Numbered from the stretch's first letter, positions 46,036-55,091 are shown. The stretch: DNA of 64,000 nt from Roseinatronobacter alkalisoli (GCF_028745735.1 NZ_JAQZSM010000004.1:124001-188000); one strand, 5' to 3'. Translations and numbers: made by a program. Notes: generated by a model from the sequence alone, not told the origin.

Positions 46036-46773
46036 ATGTGGTTCAGGGGAATTCTTCCGCTTATCCTTCTTGCCGCAGGGCTTGCGTTGCCGGGCGCAGG
46101 CGCCTCCGCGCAGGAGGTGACGTTCAGCTTCGGCGATGACGGGTCATTGGCAGTGCGCAGTGTGCAGCTGATCGTGGTACTGACATTGCTGAGTCTGGTG
46201 CCCGGCATTCTGGTGATGGTTACATGTTTTCCGTTCATCGTGACGGTGCTGGCGATATTGCGGCAGGCTTTGGGGTTGATGCAGTCGCCGCCCAATATGC
46301 TGATTGTGTCGCTGGCGCTGTTTCTGACCTATTTCGTGATGGAGCCGGTGTTCCTTGCCGCCTGGCAGGGGGGGATTGTGCCGCTGAATGATGGCGAGAT
46401 CGGGCTGGAGGATGCTTTCCTGCGCGTCGCGGACCCGTTTCGCCGGTTCATGGCGGCGCGGGTGGATGGCGCGACCTTTGACAGTCTGGTCAGTCTGCGC
46501 CCGGCAATGGATGGCGCGCTGTCCCCGGATGCGCCGCTGTCCGTGCTGGTGCCTGCCTTCATGCTTAGTGAGGTGGCGCGCGCCTTTCAGATCGGTTTCC
46601 TGATCTTCCTGCCGTTTCTGATCATTGATCTGGTTGTGGCCGCGGTCCTGATGTCGATGGGGATGATGATGGTGCCGCCCGCCATTGTGTCCCTGCCGTT
46701 CAAGTTGTCGTTTTTTGTCATCGCGGATGGCTGGCGTCTGGTCTCGGAGGCATTGGTGCGAAGTTACATGTAA
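46036..46773 (+). CDS. fliP: Flagellar export-gate membrane protein FliP
   Basis: The 245-residue protein has a cleavable signal peptide (GLALPGAGASAQ), then LVVLTLLSLVPGILVMVTCF-like LSLVPGILVMVTCFPFIVTV, the conserved RQALGLMQSPPNMLIVSLAL, and C-terminal spans with MSMGMMMVPPAIVSLPFKLS, which is the strongest FliP signature. FliP forms the core export channel with FliQ and FliR, neither of which follows here. It is the last gene of the fliF operon before ychF. Confidence 0.95.
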   Translation: MWFRGILPLILLAAGLALPGAGASAQEVTFSFGDDGSLAVRSVQLIVVLTLLSLVPGILVMVTCFPFIVTVLAILRQALGLMQSPPNMLIVSLALFLTYFVMEPVFLAAWQGGIVPLNDGEIGLEDAFLRVADPFRRFMAARVDGATFDSLVSLRPAMDGALSPDAPLSVLVPAFMLSEVARAFQIGFLIFLPFLIIDLVVAAVLMSMGMMMVPPAIVSLPFKLSFFVIADGWRLVSEALVRSYM

Positions 46774-46851
46774 ATCCGGGCGGATGCCCTTGCCACATCT
46801 GCGGCCAAACCCTAAAAGCGGCCCTTGCGAATGCCAGTCAGGGGAATGGTG

Positions 46852-47949
46852 ATGGGTTTCAAAATGGGAATCGTGGGTTTGCCGAATGTGGGCAAATCGA
46901 CATTGTTTAACGCATTGACGAAAACCGCTGCTGCACAGGCCGCGAATTTCCCGTTCTGCACCATCGAACCGAATGTCGGTGACGTGGCTGTACCGGATGC
47001 GCGGCTGCAGAAACTGGCTGACATTGCCGGATCGCGAGAGGTAATCCCGACGCGCATGAGCTTTGTCGATATTGCCGGACTGGTGCGCGGTGCGTCCAAG
47101 GGCGAGGGTCTGGGCAACCAGTTTCTGGCCAATATCCGCGAAGTGGATGCCATTGCCCATGTGCTGCGCTGTTTCGAGGATGACGATGTCACCCATGTCG
47201 AGGGCAGGATTGACCCTGCGGCCGACGCGGAAACCATTGAAACGGAACTGATGATCGCGGATATGGATTCCATTGAGCGGCGTCTGGCGAACCTGTCGCG
47301 GAAGTTGCGCGGCGGTGACAAGGAAGCGGTTGAACAGGACGCGCTGCTGCGCCGGGCGCTGGTCGCACTGGAAGCGGGCAAACCCGCCCGCACAGTTGAA
47401 ATCAGCGCGGAAGAAACCCGGAACTGGCGGATGTTGCAGTTGCTGACGGCCAAACCGGTGCTGTTTGTGTGCAATGTCGAGGAATCATCCGCCGGGACGG
47501 GAAACAGCCTTTCTGCCAAAGTTGCAGCAATGGCCGAAGCGCAGGGCGCCGCCCATGTCGTCATTTCCGCGCGTATTGAGGAAGAAATCAGCCAGCTTGA
47601 TGCCGATGAAGCCGCCATGTTCCTGTCGGAAATGGGCCTGGAGGAAGCGGGCCTCGACCGGCTTATCCGTGCGGGCTATCAGTTGCTGGGCCTGCAGACA
47701 TATTTCACTGTCGGCCCGAAGGAAGCGCGCGCCTGGACCATTCCGGTGGGCACCCTTGCGCCACAGGCCGCAGGTGTCATCCATGGCGATTTTGAACGCG
47801 GATTCATCCGCGCCGAAACTGTGGGCTATGACGATTACATCACCCATGCCGGCGAAGCGGGTGCCAAGGATGCCGGTAAATTCCGTGTCGAAGGGAAATC
47901 ATACGAGGTCAGGGACGGTGATGTGCTGCATTTCCTGTTCAACGCCTGA
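46852..47949 (+). CDS. ychF: Ribosome-binding ATPase/GTPase YchF
   Basis: The 365-residue protein has MGFKMGIVGLPNVGKSTLFN with the P-loop, FVDIAGLVRGASKGEGLGNQ (G3 region), the NVEE motif in place of NKxD, and the C-terminal TGS domain (YFTVGPKEARAWTIPVGTLA, ending GDVLHFLFNA). YchF hydrolyses ATP preferentially and associates with ribosomes. ATG 46852 has AGGGGA upstream and matches the conserved N-terminus. The 69-bp gap to the dctB-like gene shows no terminator. Confidence 0.96.
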   Translation: MGFKMGIVGLPNVGKSTLFNALTKTAAAQAANFPFCTIEPNVGDVAVPDARLQKLADIAGSREVIPTRMSFVDIAGLVRGASKGEGLGNQFLANIREVDAIAHVLRCFEDDDVTHVEGRIDPAADAETIETELMIADMDSIERRLANLSRKLRGGDKEAVEQDALLRRALVALEAGKPARTVEISAEETRNWRMLQLLTAKPVLFVCNVEESSAGTGNSLSAKVAAMAEAQGAAHVVISARIEEEISQLDADEAAMFLSEMGLEEAGLDRLIRAGYQLLGLQTYFTVGPKEARAWTIPVGTLAPQAAGVIHGDFERGFIRAETVGYDDYITHAGEAGAKDAGKFRVEGKSYEVRDGDVLHFLFNA

Positions 47950-48018
47950 TTGCCCTGTTTGACATTGCTGTGGGCATGCGCTTGTGTGTGATACAGGCGT
48001 TTTGTCACAGGTAAGCCC

Positions 48019-49866
48019 ATGCAACGGACCCGCCCATTCCCCCTGGTATTCGGCGCGATTGCGGCGTTATGTGTCGTGGGGGCGCTGGGCTGGTTTGCCT
48101 GGCAGCGCGCAACGGTCTATTATTTCACCGAATTGCATGACCGTGGGCAGAACACGCTGAATCTGGCGGAAGCGTCACTGCGCGGGCAATTGTCGCGTTT
48201 TGAGCGACTGCCGCAGCTTCTGGCGGATCAGCGCGTCATCCGGTCGCTGATACTTGCCCCGCGCGACCCGGATCTGGTGATGGCGGCCAATATCTATCTG
48301 CGCGACACCGCCGAAATGCTGGGCGCATCCGATATCTATGTCATGTATCGTGACGGGGTGACGCTGGCGGCCAGCAATTTTGATCAGGCCCATAGCTTTG
48401 TCGGCGGCAATTTCGCGTTTCGTCCGTATTTCTATGACGCATTGGGGCAAAAAGGGGCAGGGCGGTTCTATGCGCTGGGCACCACGTCCAACAAGCGGGG
48501 CTATTATTTCGGTGCACCCATCGATGTTGCGGGCCAGCGCCATGGTGTGATGGTCATCAAGATTGATGTGGACGGAATTGAACAAGCCTGGGCCTCTGAT
48601 GAGATGCGCATCATCGTGACCGACCCTGAAAATATTGTGTTCCTGTCGAACCGGCCTGACTGGCTTTTCCGGTCCTTCGGGCCGATGACGCCAGCGCGCC
48701 TTGCGCGAACAGAACAGACGCGGCGTTATGCAAATGCCCGTATCGGCCAGATCGACTATGCCCGCGAAACTGATGCGAACGGGTTCGACCTGTTGCGCAC
48801 TGCGGCTGATGACGGGGCAACGCTGGAATATCTGGTCGCGCGCGCGCCGATGCCGGATGCGGACTGGACAGTGCAGGTGTTGCTGAATGCCCGCCCCGCG
48901 CGGGTTCAGGTTGCCAGCGCGGTCGCACTTGGCGGGCTGGCGTTGGTTCTGCTGATGCTGACGGGTCTTATTCTGTGGCAACGGCGCCGGCAACTGGCGG
49001 AACGGCTGGCCGTGCAACAGGCGGCGCGCGATGAGTTGGAACTGCGCGTCGGGGAACGCACATCGCAACTGGCGGCGGCCAACGCGGCCCTGCGTGATGA
49101 GGTTGGTGAACGCCGCGCCACCGAGGACCGCCTGCGACAAACCCAGTCGGAACTGGTGCAGGCGGGCAAACTGGCCGCCCTTGGCCAGATGTCGGCAGCG
49201 CTGAGCCATGAATTCAACCAGCCGCTGGCGGCGGCGCGCAACTATGCCGAAAATGCGCAGCTGTTGCTTGATCGCGGGCGCAGCGCGGATGCGCATGACA
49301 ATATTACCCGCATTCTGGGCATGATTGACCGCATGGGCCGCATCAGCCGCCATTTGCGCAATTTTGCCCGCAAGCCGCACCAGCAGATGCGGCCGGTTGA
49401 TCTGGGCAGTGTTATTGCGGATGCGCAGGAATTGCTGGGCTGGCAACTGGACCGGTCCGGGGTGGTGCTGAATGTCGACCTTGGGTCTGACCCGCTGGTG
49501 GTGACGGCGGGTGCCGTGCGGTTGCAGCAGGTGCTTGTAAATCTGCTGGCCAATGCCATTGACGCGGTTGACGGGAATGAGACCAAGCAACTGGATCTTG
49601 TCGCGGGCCGGGTTGGCGACATGATAGAGTTACGCTTGCGCGACAATGGCCCCGGTATTGCGGAATCGGTTCAGGCGCGGATCTTTGACCCGTTCTTTTC
49701 GACCAAGGAGGTCGGTAAGGGGCTGGGGCTTGGCCTGTCGATTTCCTATAATATCATCCGGGATTTCGATGGGCGGATTTCGGTGCGCAACCATCCTGAG
49801 GGTGGCGCGGAATTCACCCTGCGCCTGCATGCCGCACAACCCCGTTCTGCCGAGGCTGCGGAATGA
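48019..49866 (+). CDS. DctB-like sensor histidine kinase
   Basis: The 615-residue protein has two membrane spans (about residues 8-28 and 292-315). Between them is a double-PAS-like periplasmic domain of the DctB type (SDIYVMYRDGVTLAASNFDQ, KRGYYFGAPIDVAGQRHGVM). After a coiled-coil linker comes the H-box LSHEFNQPLAAARNYAEN (His397), the N-box LVNLLANAIDAVDGN, and the G-boxes DNGPGIAESVQARIFDPFF and GKGLGLGLSI. DctB kinases sense dicarboxylates; the linkage to a TAXI-TRAP transporter suggests the transporter's substrate is the ligand. It overlaps the response regulator gene by four bases. Confidence 0.87.
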   Translation: MQRTRPFPLVFGAIAALCVVGALGWFAWQRATVYYFTELHDRGQNTLNLAEASLRGQLSRFERLPQLLADQRVIRSLILAPRDPDLVMAANIYLRDTAEMLGASDIYVMYRDGVTLAASNFDQAHSFVGGNFAFRPYFYDALGQKGAGRFYALGTTSNKRGYYFGAPIDVAGQRHGVMVIKIDVDGIEQAWASDEMRIIVTDPENIVFLSNRPDWLFRSFGPMTPARLARTEQTRRYANARIGQIDYARETDANGFDLLRTAADDGATLEYLVARAPMPDADWTVQVLLNARPARVQVASAVALGGLALVLLMLTGLILWQRRRQLAERLAVQQAARDELELRVGERTSQLAAANAALRDEVGERRATEDRLRQTQSELVQAGKLAALGQMSAALSHEFNQPLAAARNYAENAQLLLDRGRSADAHDNITRILGMIDRMGRISRHLRNFARKPHQQMRPVDLGSVIADAQELLGWQLDRSGVVLNVDLGSDPLVVTAGAVRLQQVLVNLLANAIDAVDGNETKQLDLVAGRVGDMIELRLRDNGPGIAESVQARIFDPFFSTKEVGKGLGLGLSISYNIIRDFDGRISVRNHPEGGAEFTLRLHAAQPRSAEAAE

Positions 49867-51239
49867 CACCGCCTGTTGTCCTGCTTGTCGATGATGACGA
49901 GGATCTGCGCAATTCGACCACGCAGGCGCTGGATCTGGCGGGCCTGCAGGTGGACGGGTTTTCACGCGCAGAACAGGCGCTGGACCGTATTACCGCAGGG
50001 TTCAGCGGGGTGGTTATCAGCGACATCCGCATGCCCGGTCTGGACGGGCTGACCCTGATGAACCGTATTCATGAAATTGATCATGATGTGCCGGTCATCC
50101 TGATTACCGGGCATGGGGATGTGCCGCTTGCCGTGCGCGCCATGCGCGAAGGCGCACATGATTTCATTGAAAAGCCGTTTTCGGGCGCGCAGCTTGCATC
50201 AATCGCTGTACGGGCATTGGAATTCCGCCAGCTGGTGCTTGAAAACCGGCGGTTGCGGGCTGCCGCCGGGCAGGCTGATGATCTGGAAACGCGGCTTGTG
50301 GGTCGGTCGGAGCGCATGATTGCGCTGCGCCGCCAGATCCGCACGATCGGCCCGTCAGATGCGGATGTCCTGATTGTGGGGGACACGGGCACGGGCAAGG
50401 AAATTGTGGCGCGCGCCCTGCATGACCTGTCGCCGCGCGCTGCGCGCCCCTTCATTGCGATAACCTGTAGCGCACTGCCTGAAACGCTGATCGAATCCGA
50501 ATTGTTCGGGCATGAGGCAGGGGCATTCCCCGGTGCGATCCGCGCAAGGATGGGTAAGTTCGACCATGCGCGCGGTGGCACCATCCTGCTTGATGATATC
50601 GGCGCAATGCCACTGGATGTGCAGGGCAAGCTGCTGCGCGTGATCGAAGACAGGCTCATCTCGCCGCTTGGGTCGAATGCGCAGCATCCGCTTGATGCCC
50701 GTTTCATTGCCACAAGTCGCGTGGAACTGGTCCGCGAAGTGGCCGCAGGCCGCTTCCGCGAGGATTTGCTGTACCGGCTGAACGTGGTCAGCCTGCGTGT
50801 GCCGCCGCTTTCAGAACGGCTGGAAGATATACCCCAGCTTTTCACCCGCCTGCTGACCGACGCCTGCCTGCGCCACCGGTTGCCCGCGCGCATGGCCAGC
50901 CCCGCCTTTCTGGCTGAATTGTCGCGCAATGACTGGCCGGGGAATGTACGCGAATTGCGCAATGCAGCAGAACGTTTCGCCCTGGGAGTACAAAAGACTG
51001 ATGCGCCATCCGCAAGCCATGACACATCCGGCAAGCTGGCGGATATGATGGCCGTGCATGAACGCAAACTGCTGGTCGACGCGCTGATCCGCCATCAGGG
51101 GGCGTTGCGGCCGGTCTATGAAACGCTGGGGCTGTCGCGCAAGGCCCTCTATGACAAGCTGGTCCGGCACGGTATCGACAAGGGGCATTTCCTGCCCGCC
51201 GGACCGGATGCAGCCGATACGCCGCATGAAGATGTGTAG
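49863..51239 (+). CDS. DctD-like sigma-54-type response regulator with altered GAFTGA loop
   Basis: The 458-residue protein has a receiver domain with phospho-acceptor Asp54 (VVISDIRMPGLDG) and Lys in FIEKPF. An AAA+ domain follows, with Walker A GDTGTGKEIVARALH and Walker B-like GGTILLDDIGAM, and a Fis-type HTH closes the C-terminus (VYETLGLSRKALYDKLVRHG). The sigma-54 contact loop, GAFTGA in DctD and NtrC, reads GAFPGA here (residues 220-225), so the critical Thr is Pro. The protein may therefore activate through sigma-70, as R. capsulatus NtrC does. It probably controls the TRAP genes that follow. Confidence 0.87.
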   Translation: MTPPVVLLVDDDEDLRNSTTQALDLAGLQVDGFSRAEQALDRITAGFSGVVISDIRMPGLDGLTLMNRIHEIDHDVPVILITGHGDVPLAVRAMREGAHDFIEKPFSGAQLASIAVRALEFRQLVLENRRLRAAAGQADDLETRLVGRSERMIALRRQIRTIGPSDADVLIVGDTGTGKEIVARALHDLSPRAARPFIAITCSALPETLIESELFGHEAGAFPGAIRARMGKFDHARGGTILLDDIGAMPLDVQGKLLRVIEDRLISPLGSNAQHPLDARFIATSRVELVREVAAGRFREDLLYRLNVVSLRVPPLSERLEDIPQLFTRLLTDACLRHRLPARMASPAFLAELSRNDWPGNVRELRNAAERFALGVQKTDAPSASHDTSGKLADMMAVHERKLLVDALIRHQGALRPVYETLGLSRKALYDKLVRHGIDKGHFLPAGPDAADTPHEDV

Positions 51240-51282
51240 AAAACGACACGTCGATTTGCCTGCATGTGTAGATTTCTACACA
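51233..51282. promoter_or_regulatory. Tandem DctD-like activator sites upstream of the TRAP genes
   Basis: A perfect palindrome TGTGTAGATTTCTACACA occupies 51265-51282. A related, imperfect copy (TGTGTAGAAAACGACACG, five of eight arm positions matching) lies at 51233-51250, overlapping the end of the regulator gene. The centres are 32 bp apart, three helical turns. Tandem inverted repeats of this kind fit the upstream binding sites of DctD-type activators. Confidence 0.6.
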
Positions 51283-51437
51283 TAGGTGCAAATTGCGTGG
51301 AAAAAACTGCGATCTGCCGGTCTGCGTGCTTGAATTCGCCGCTGGAACCGTCTGCTGTGCAGCTAGTGCCTGCGACACCGAGTGAGGGGTGGAGCAAGTG
51401 CAATGCAAAATACGCAAAACCAAAGGGGAGGTTCCCA

Positions 51438-52412
51438 ATGCGTTATACCAATTTCGCGGCTCTGGCCGCTGCTTCGATCATGGCTGTCTCAGCTGCGTCA
51501 GCACAGGATCGTGACGGCTGGCCATCTGAGCTGACCGTCGGCACCGCCAGCCAGGGTGGCGTTTATTTCGTTTACGGCAATGGTCTGGCCGGGTTTCTGG
51601 CCGAAGAACTGGGGCTGAACGCTTCGGGCGAAGTGACCGGCGGTCCCGTGCAGAACGTGACGCTTGTGCAGATGGGTGACCATGATATCGGTCTGGTGAC
51701 CATGGGTCCGGCATTCGAAGCATGGACAGGCGTTTCGGAACTGGCACCGGGGCTGGAACACAGCGAAATCCGCGCCCTGTTCCCGATGTATGAAACCCCG
51801 TTCCAGGGTGTTGCGCTGCGCAGCTCTGGCATTTCATCGGTCAGTGATTTCGATGGCAAGCGGATTGGCGTCGGCCCTGCAGGTGGTACGCCCGGCACCT
51901 ATTGGCCGCGCTTCATGGATACGCTGGGCGTAAATGTCACCGTGTCGAATGCTGGCGCTGCCGATACTGCGGGCCAGCTGAAGGATGGTCTGGTTGATGC
52001 GTTTGTCTTTGCGGCTGGCCTGCCGATCGGTGCCTTCTCGCAGCTTGCTGCGGAATCGGATGTCGTGATGTTCGGCTTCACCGAAGAAGAACTGGCCACC
52101 ATCACCGAAGCGCATCCTGAAGTGTCGCCCTTCACCATTCCGGCGGGCACCTATACCACGCAGGACGAAGACCAGCATTCGGTCGCGATGTGGAACTTTG
52201 CCATTGCGCATGCCGACATGCCCGAAAGCTTGGCCTATGAAATCACCAAACTGGTGATGGAAAACAACGACCGCATGCTGCAAATTCACGCCGCAGCGGC
52301 CGCGACCCTGCCAGAGAATGTCGGCAACAACTCGTTCCTGCCATTCCACCCCGGCGCAGTGCGGTATTTCGAGGAAATGGGGATCGAAATCCCTGATGAC
52401 CTGAAGGGCTGA
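51438..52412 (+). CDS. TAXI-type TRAP transporter substrate-binding protein
   Basis: The 324-residue protein has a signal peptide (YTNFAALAAASIMAVSAASAQ shortened to ASIMAVSAASAQ) and the TAXI family core: LTVGTASQGGVYFVYGNGLA, VTGGPVQNVTLVQMGDHDIG, KRIGVGPAGGTPGTYWPRFM and LPFHPGAVRYFEEMGIEIPD. TAXI proteins bind dicarboxylates such as 2-oxoglutarate or other organic acids in the periplasm and deliver them to the fused TRAP permease. AGGGGAGG precedes ATG 51438. A hairpin between this gene and the permease gene would reduce permease expression. Confidence 0.9.
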   Translation: MRYTNFAALAAASIMAVSAASAQDRDGWPSELTVGTASQGGVYFVYGNGLAGFLAEELGLNASGEVTGGPVQNVTLVQMGDHDIGLVTMGPAFEAWTGVSELAPGLEHSEIRALFPMYETPFQGVALRSSGISSVSDFDGKRIGVGPAGGTPGTYWPRFMDTLGVNVTVSNAGAADTAGQLKDGLVDAFVFAAGLPIGAFSQLAAESDVVMFGFTEEELATITEAHPEVSPFTIPAGTYTTQDEDQHSVAMWNFAIAHADMPESLAYEITKLVMENNDRMLQIHAAAAATLPENVGNNSFLPFHPGAVRYFEEMGIEIPDDLKG

Positions 52413-52437
52413 TCTTGCGATCTGACTTGTGATCCAG

Positions 52438-52469
52438 GGTCAGAGCGTGCCGCGCTCTGACCCGTTTTG
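52438..52469 (+). terminator. Attenuator hairpin between the TAXI gene and the TRAP permease gene
   Basis: The 11-base arms GGGTCAGAGCG (52438-52448) and CGCTCTGACCC (52454-52464) pair perfectly around a 5-base loop and are followed by GTTTT. It lies 26 bases after the binding-protein stop and would give partial termination, so more binding protein than permease is made, as is common for such transporters. Confidence 0.75.
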
Positions 52470-52563
52470 GGAACCGCGTCCTTATGCGGTTTTGACATTT
52501 GCGGTGCGTATTCACGCCCCTTGATGGCCCAGTCATCGCAGCAATTCCGGATTTGGGGGAAGC

Positions 52564-54777
52564 ATGTCTCAAACTGCCGCGCAGGACGCGCAAACAGAAG
52601 CCGATAACATTGCCAAAGGCGTTGACAATGAAATCGTCACCGGAAACCAACGTGTTTTTGCCGGTGTGGTCGGAATTGTTGTCACAACTTTATGTATTCT
52701 CTACACGGTGTTCCATGTTGGTGCGATGAATGGTCTGCATGACCGCATCACCGATTTTCTGGGCCTCGCGTCGATTGACCTGACAGAACCCTGGCGCTAC
52801 CGCCTGATCCATGTCGCCGGTGGTCTGGCACTTGGGTTCATCCTGTTTTCGGCGCGTGCCTTGCATGATGAAAGCACGGATGCACCGCTGTCAATTGCCG
52901 AAAAGGGCCTGCTGGCCGCTGGTGGCGCGCTGATCCTGCTGGCGCTTGGTCAGGTGTCGGTCATGTTGCTGACAGGCGATAGGGTGACCACTGGTGCGCC
53001 TGCTGGCAAATATATCATGACCTTTGGGTATCCGCTGATCGGGGGCACCGTTCTGGTGCTGCTGGCAAGCTGGATTCAACCCATCCGCAACCGCACGAAC
53101 CTGTCGGTGGCAGATACGCTGCTTGCCGTCGCGGCCATTGTCGTCGGTATCTATATCATTGGCCATGCCGATTTGCTGCGCACCCGCGCGCAGGTCTTCC
53201 CGCATGCCAATGACATGTGGGCATCTATCGCGGGGATCATCCTGATCCTTGAATTGACGCGGCGTCTGGCGGGGCTGGCGCTGGTTATCATTGTTGGTGT
53301 GTTTCTGGCCTATGGGTTTGTCGGGCCGTGGTTGCCGGGTGTTCTGAACCATCGCGGTTATGCGCCTGCGCGCTTCTTTGGCTTCATTTATACCGATAAT
53401 GGTATTCTTGGGCCGACAACCGCAATTTCATCCACCTATATCATTTTGTTCATCACCTTCGCCGCGTTCCTTCAGGCCAGCCGCGTGGGCGAGTATTTCG
53501 TGAATTTCGCCTTTGCGGCGGCAGGTGGCACGCGCGGGGGGCCCGCCAAGGTGGCGGTGTTCGCATCCGGCCTGATGGGCATGATCAATGGCACATCGGC
53601 AGGGAATGTTGTGTCCACCGGCTCACTGACCATCCCGCTGATGAAGAAGGTCGGATACCGCCCCCAGACCGCCGCCAGTGTCGAGGCGGCGGCCAGTTCC
53701 GGCGGACAGATCCTGCCGCCCATCATGGGCGCGGGCGCCTTCATCATGGCAGAGATTACGGGCATCGCTTACCGTGACATCGTGATTGCCGCGATCATTC
53801 CGGCGATCCTGTATTTCACATCCGTCTATTTTATGGTCGACAAGGAAGCACTGAAAAAGGGCATGAAGGGCCTGCCGCGCGATATGCTGCCGCGTTTTGA
53901 CGTGCTGGCGCGGCGGGTGTTCCTGTTCATCCCCATCATCATCCTGATCGGTGCGCTGTTCATGGGGTATTCGGTCATCCGTGCAGGCACCCTTGCGATG
54001 GCGTCGGCGGCAGTGGTCAGCTGGTTCACGCCGCACAAGATGCTGGTGAAGGAAATCCTTTATGCGTTCGAGATTGCCGCGCGCATGTCGCTGCAACTGG
54101 TGGCGGTCTGTGCGGCAGCAGGGATTATCGTTGGTGTTATCGCCCTGACAGGTGTGGGCACGCGGTTTTCGTCCATGCTGCTGGGCCTTGCGGGGCAAAG
54201 CCAGCTTCTGGCGCTGGTTTTTGCGATGCTGGTGGCGATCATCCTTGGCATGGGCATGCCGACAACGGCGGCCTATGCGGTGGCAGCGGCGGTTATCGCG
54301 CCGGGGCTGATCCGCATGGGGATTGAACCTCTGACGGCGCATTTCTTCATCTTCTACTATGCGGTGATGTCGGCCATCACCCCGCCGGTTGCGCTTGCGG
54401 CCTACGCGGGGGCTGCGATTGCGCAGTCAGATCCGATGCGCACATCGGTTGAAAGTTTCAAGATTGGTCTGGCCGCGTTTATCGTGCCCTTCATCTTCTT
54501 CTTCAACGATGGCCTGCTGATGCAGGGGGACTGGTTCAACATCATCCATGTGTTCTTTACCGCGCTGTTGGGTATCTATCTTCTGGCATCTGCGGTGCAG
54601 GGGTGGCTGTTCGGCGACATTGGCTGGCCGCTGCGCCTTGTCGTGGGCGCGGCTGCGATTGCGATGATTTCGGGCGGGTGGATTTCAGATGCGCTCGGCC
54701 TTGGTGTGGCGGCGCTGGTGTTCTTTATCCAGCGCGGGTTGATCACACCCAAAAACGTGGTCAAAGGCCACGACTGA
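52564..54777 (+). CDS. Fused TRAP transporter permease (DctQM-type)
   Basis: The 737-residue protein joins a small four-span DctQ-like N-terminal part (about residues 35-190) to a large 12-span DctM-like part. Family marks are PWLPGVLNHRGYAPARFFGF, VAVFASGLMGMINGTSAGNV, SSGGQILPPIMGAGAFIMAE, GMGMPTTAAYAVAAAVIAPG and YYAVMSAITPPVALAAYAGA. The fused form and the GTxxGN-P-S sequence belong to TAXI-TRAP systems. It imports organic acids with a Na+ or H+ gradient. A strong terminator follows its stop. Confidence 0.92.
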   Translation: MSQTAAQDAQTEADNIAKGVDNEIVTGNQRVFAGVVGIVVTTLCILYTVFHVGAMNGLHDRITDFLGLASIDLTEPWRYRLIHVAGGLALGFILFSARALHDESTDAPLSIAEKGLLAAGGALILLALGQVSVMLLTGDRVTTGAPAGKYIMTFGYPLIGGTVLVLLASWIQPIRNRTNLSVADTLLAVAAIVVGIYIIGHADLLRTRAQVFPHANDMWASIAGIILILELTRRLAGLALVIIVGVFLAYGFVGPWLPGVLNHRGYAPARFFGFIYTDNGILGPTTAISSTYIILFITFAAFLQASRVGEYFVNFAFAAAGGTRGGPAKVAVFASGLMGMINGTSAGNVVSTGSLTIPLMKKVGYRPQTAASVEAAASSGGQILPPIMGAGAFIMAEITGIAYRDIVIAAIIPAILYFTSVYFMVDKEALKKGMKGLPRDMLPRFDVLARRVFLFIPIIILIGALFMGYSVIRAGTLAMASAAVVSWFTPHKMLVKEILYAFEIAARMSLQLVAVCAAAGIIVGVIALTGVGTRFSSMLLGLAGQSQLLALVFAMLVAIILGMGMPTTAAYAVAAAVIAPGLIRMGIEPLTAHFFIFYYAVMSAITPPVALAAYAGAAIAQSDPMRTSVESFKIGLAAFIVPFIFFFNDGLLMQGDWFNIIHVFFTALLGIYLLASAVQGWLFGDIGWPLRLVVGAAAIAMISGGWISDALGLGVAALVFFIQRGLITPKNVVKGHD

Positions 54778-54796
54778 CCCTGACAGGGGGTAACGG

Positions 54797-54836
54797 TGCG
54801 AAGGGCCGCGTCATGCATGTGACGCGGCCCTTTTTC
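54797..54836 (+). terminator. Rho-independent terminator after the TRAP permease gene
   Basis: A stem of GGGCCGCGTCA pairing with TGACGCGGCCC around a TGCATG loop is followed by TTTTTC. It starts about 25 bases after the stop codon and is the clearest intrinsic terminator in the window. Confidence 0.88.
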
Positions 54837-54923
54837 ATGGTTGTGTTGCTGCGATGTGTTGTTGTCGCCGGATAGAGACGGGGCAGGGGCAATTGGCCTG
54901 AAGGGGACGTTCGCGCTTGGATC

Positions 54924-55091
54924 AAGCCCGCGCTATCGGTGGGCCGGGGTCTGCCGGTCCGGCGTATGAGGAGTTCACTTTATGCAGGCTCCATATTCCG
55001 GCTTTCAAGGTTTGAATCAGCATCAGCCAAACCGGCAGGCCGCGGGACGGCCCACCGGTAGCGCGGCGGCCTGCGGCCTTTGCTCCGCGCT
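54924..55091 (+). repeat. Dispersed ~170-bp structured repeat, copy 3
   Basis: This copy starts AAGCCCGCGCTATCGGTGGG and ends GGCCTTTGCTCCGCGC. CTGCCGGT (54951-54958) pairs with ACCGGCAG (55031-55038), and the outer CGCGCTATCGGTGGGCC pairs with GGCCCACCGGTAGCGCG apart from one position. Its left flank (GGCCTGAAGGGGACGTTCGC, from 54895) is shared with copy 4 only. It lies between the convergent TRAP permease and MttB-family genes. Confidence 0.88.

Noticed and set aside
51388-51402. Sigma-54 -24/-12 promoter before the TAXI gene
   Set aside because: GG-N10-GC is present but the flanking TGGCAC and TTGC parts are poor, so it is not listed as a feature.
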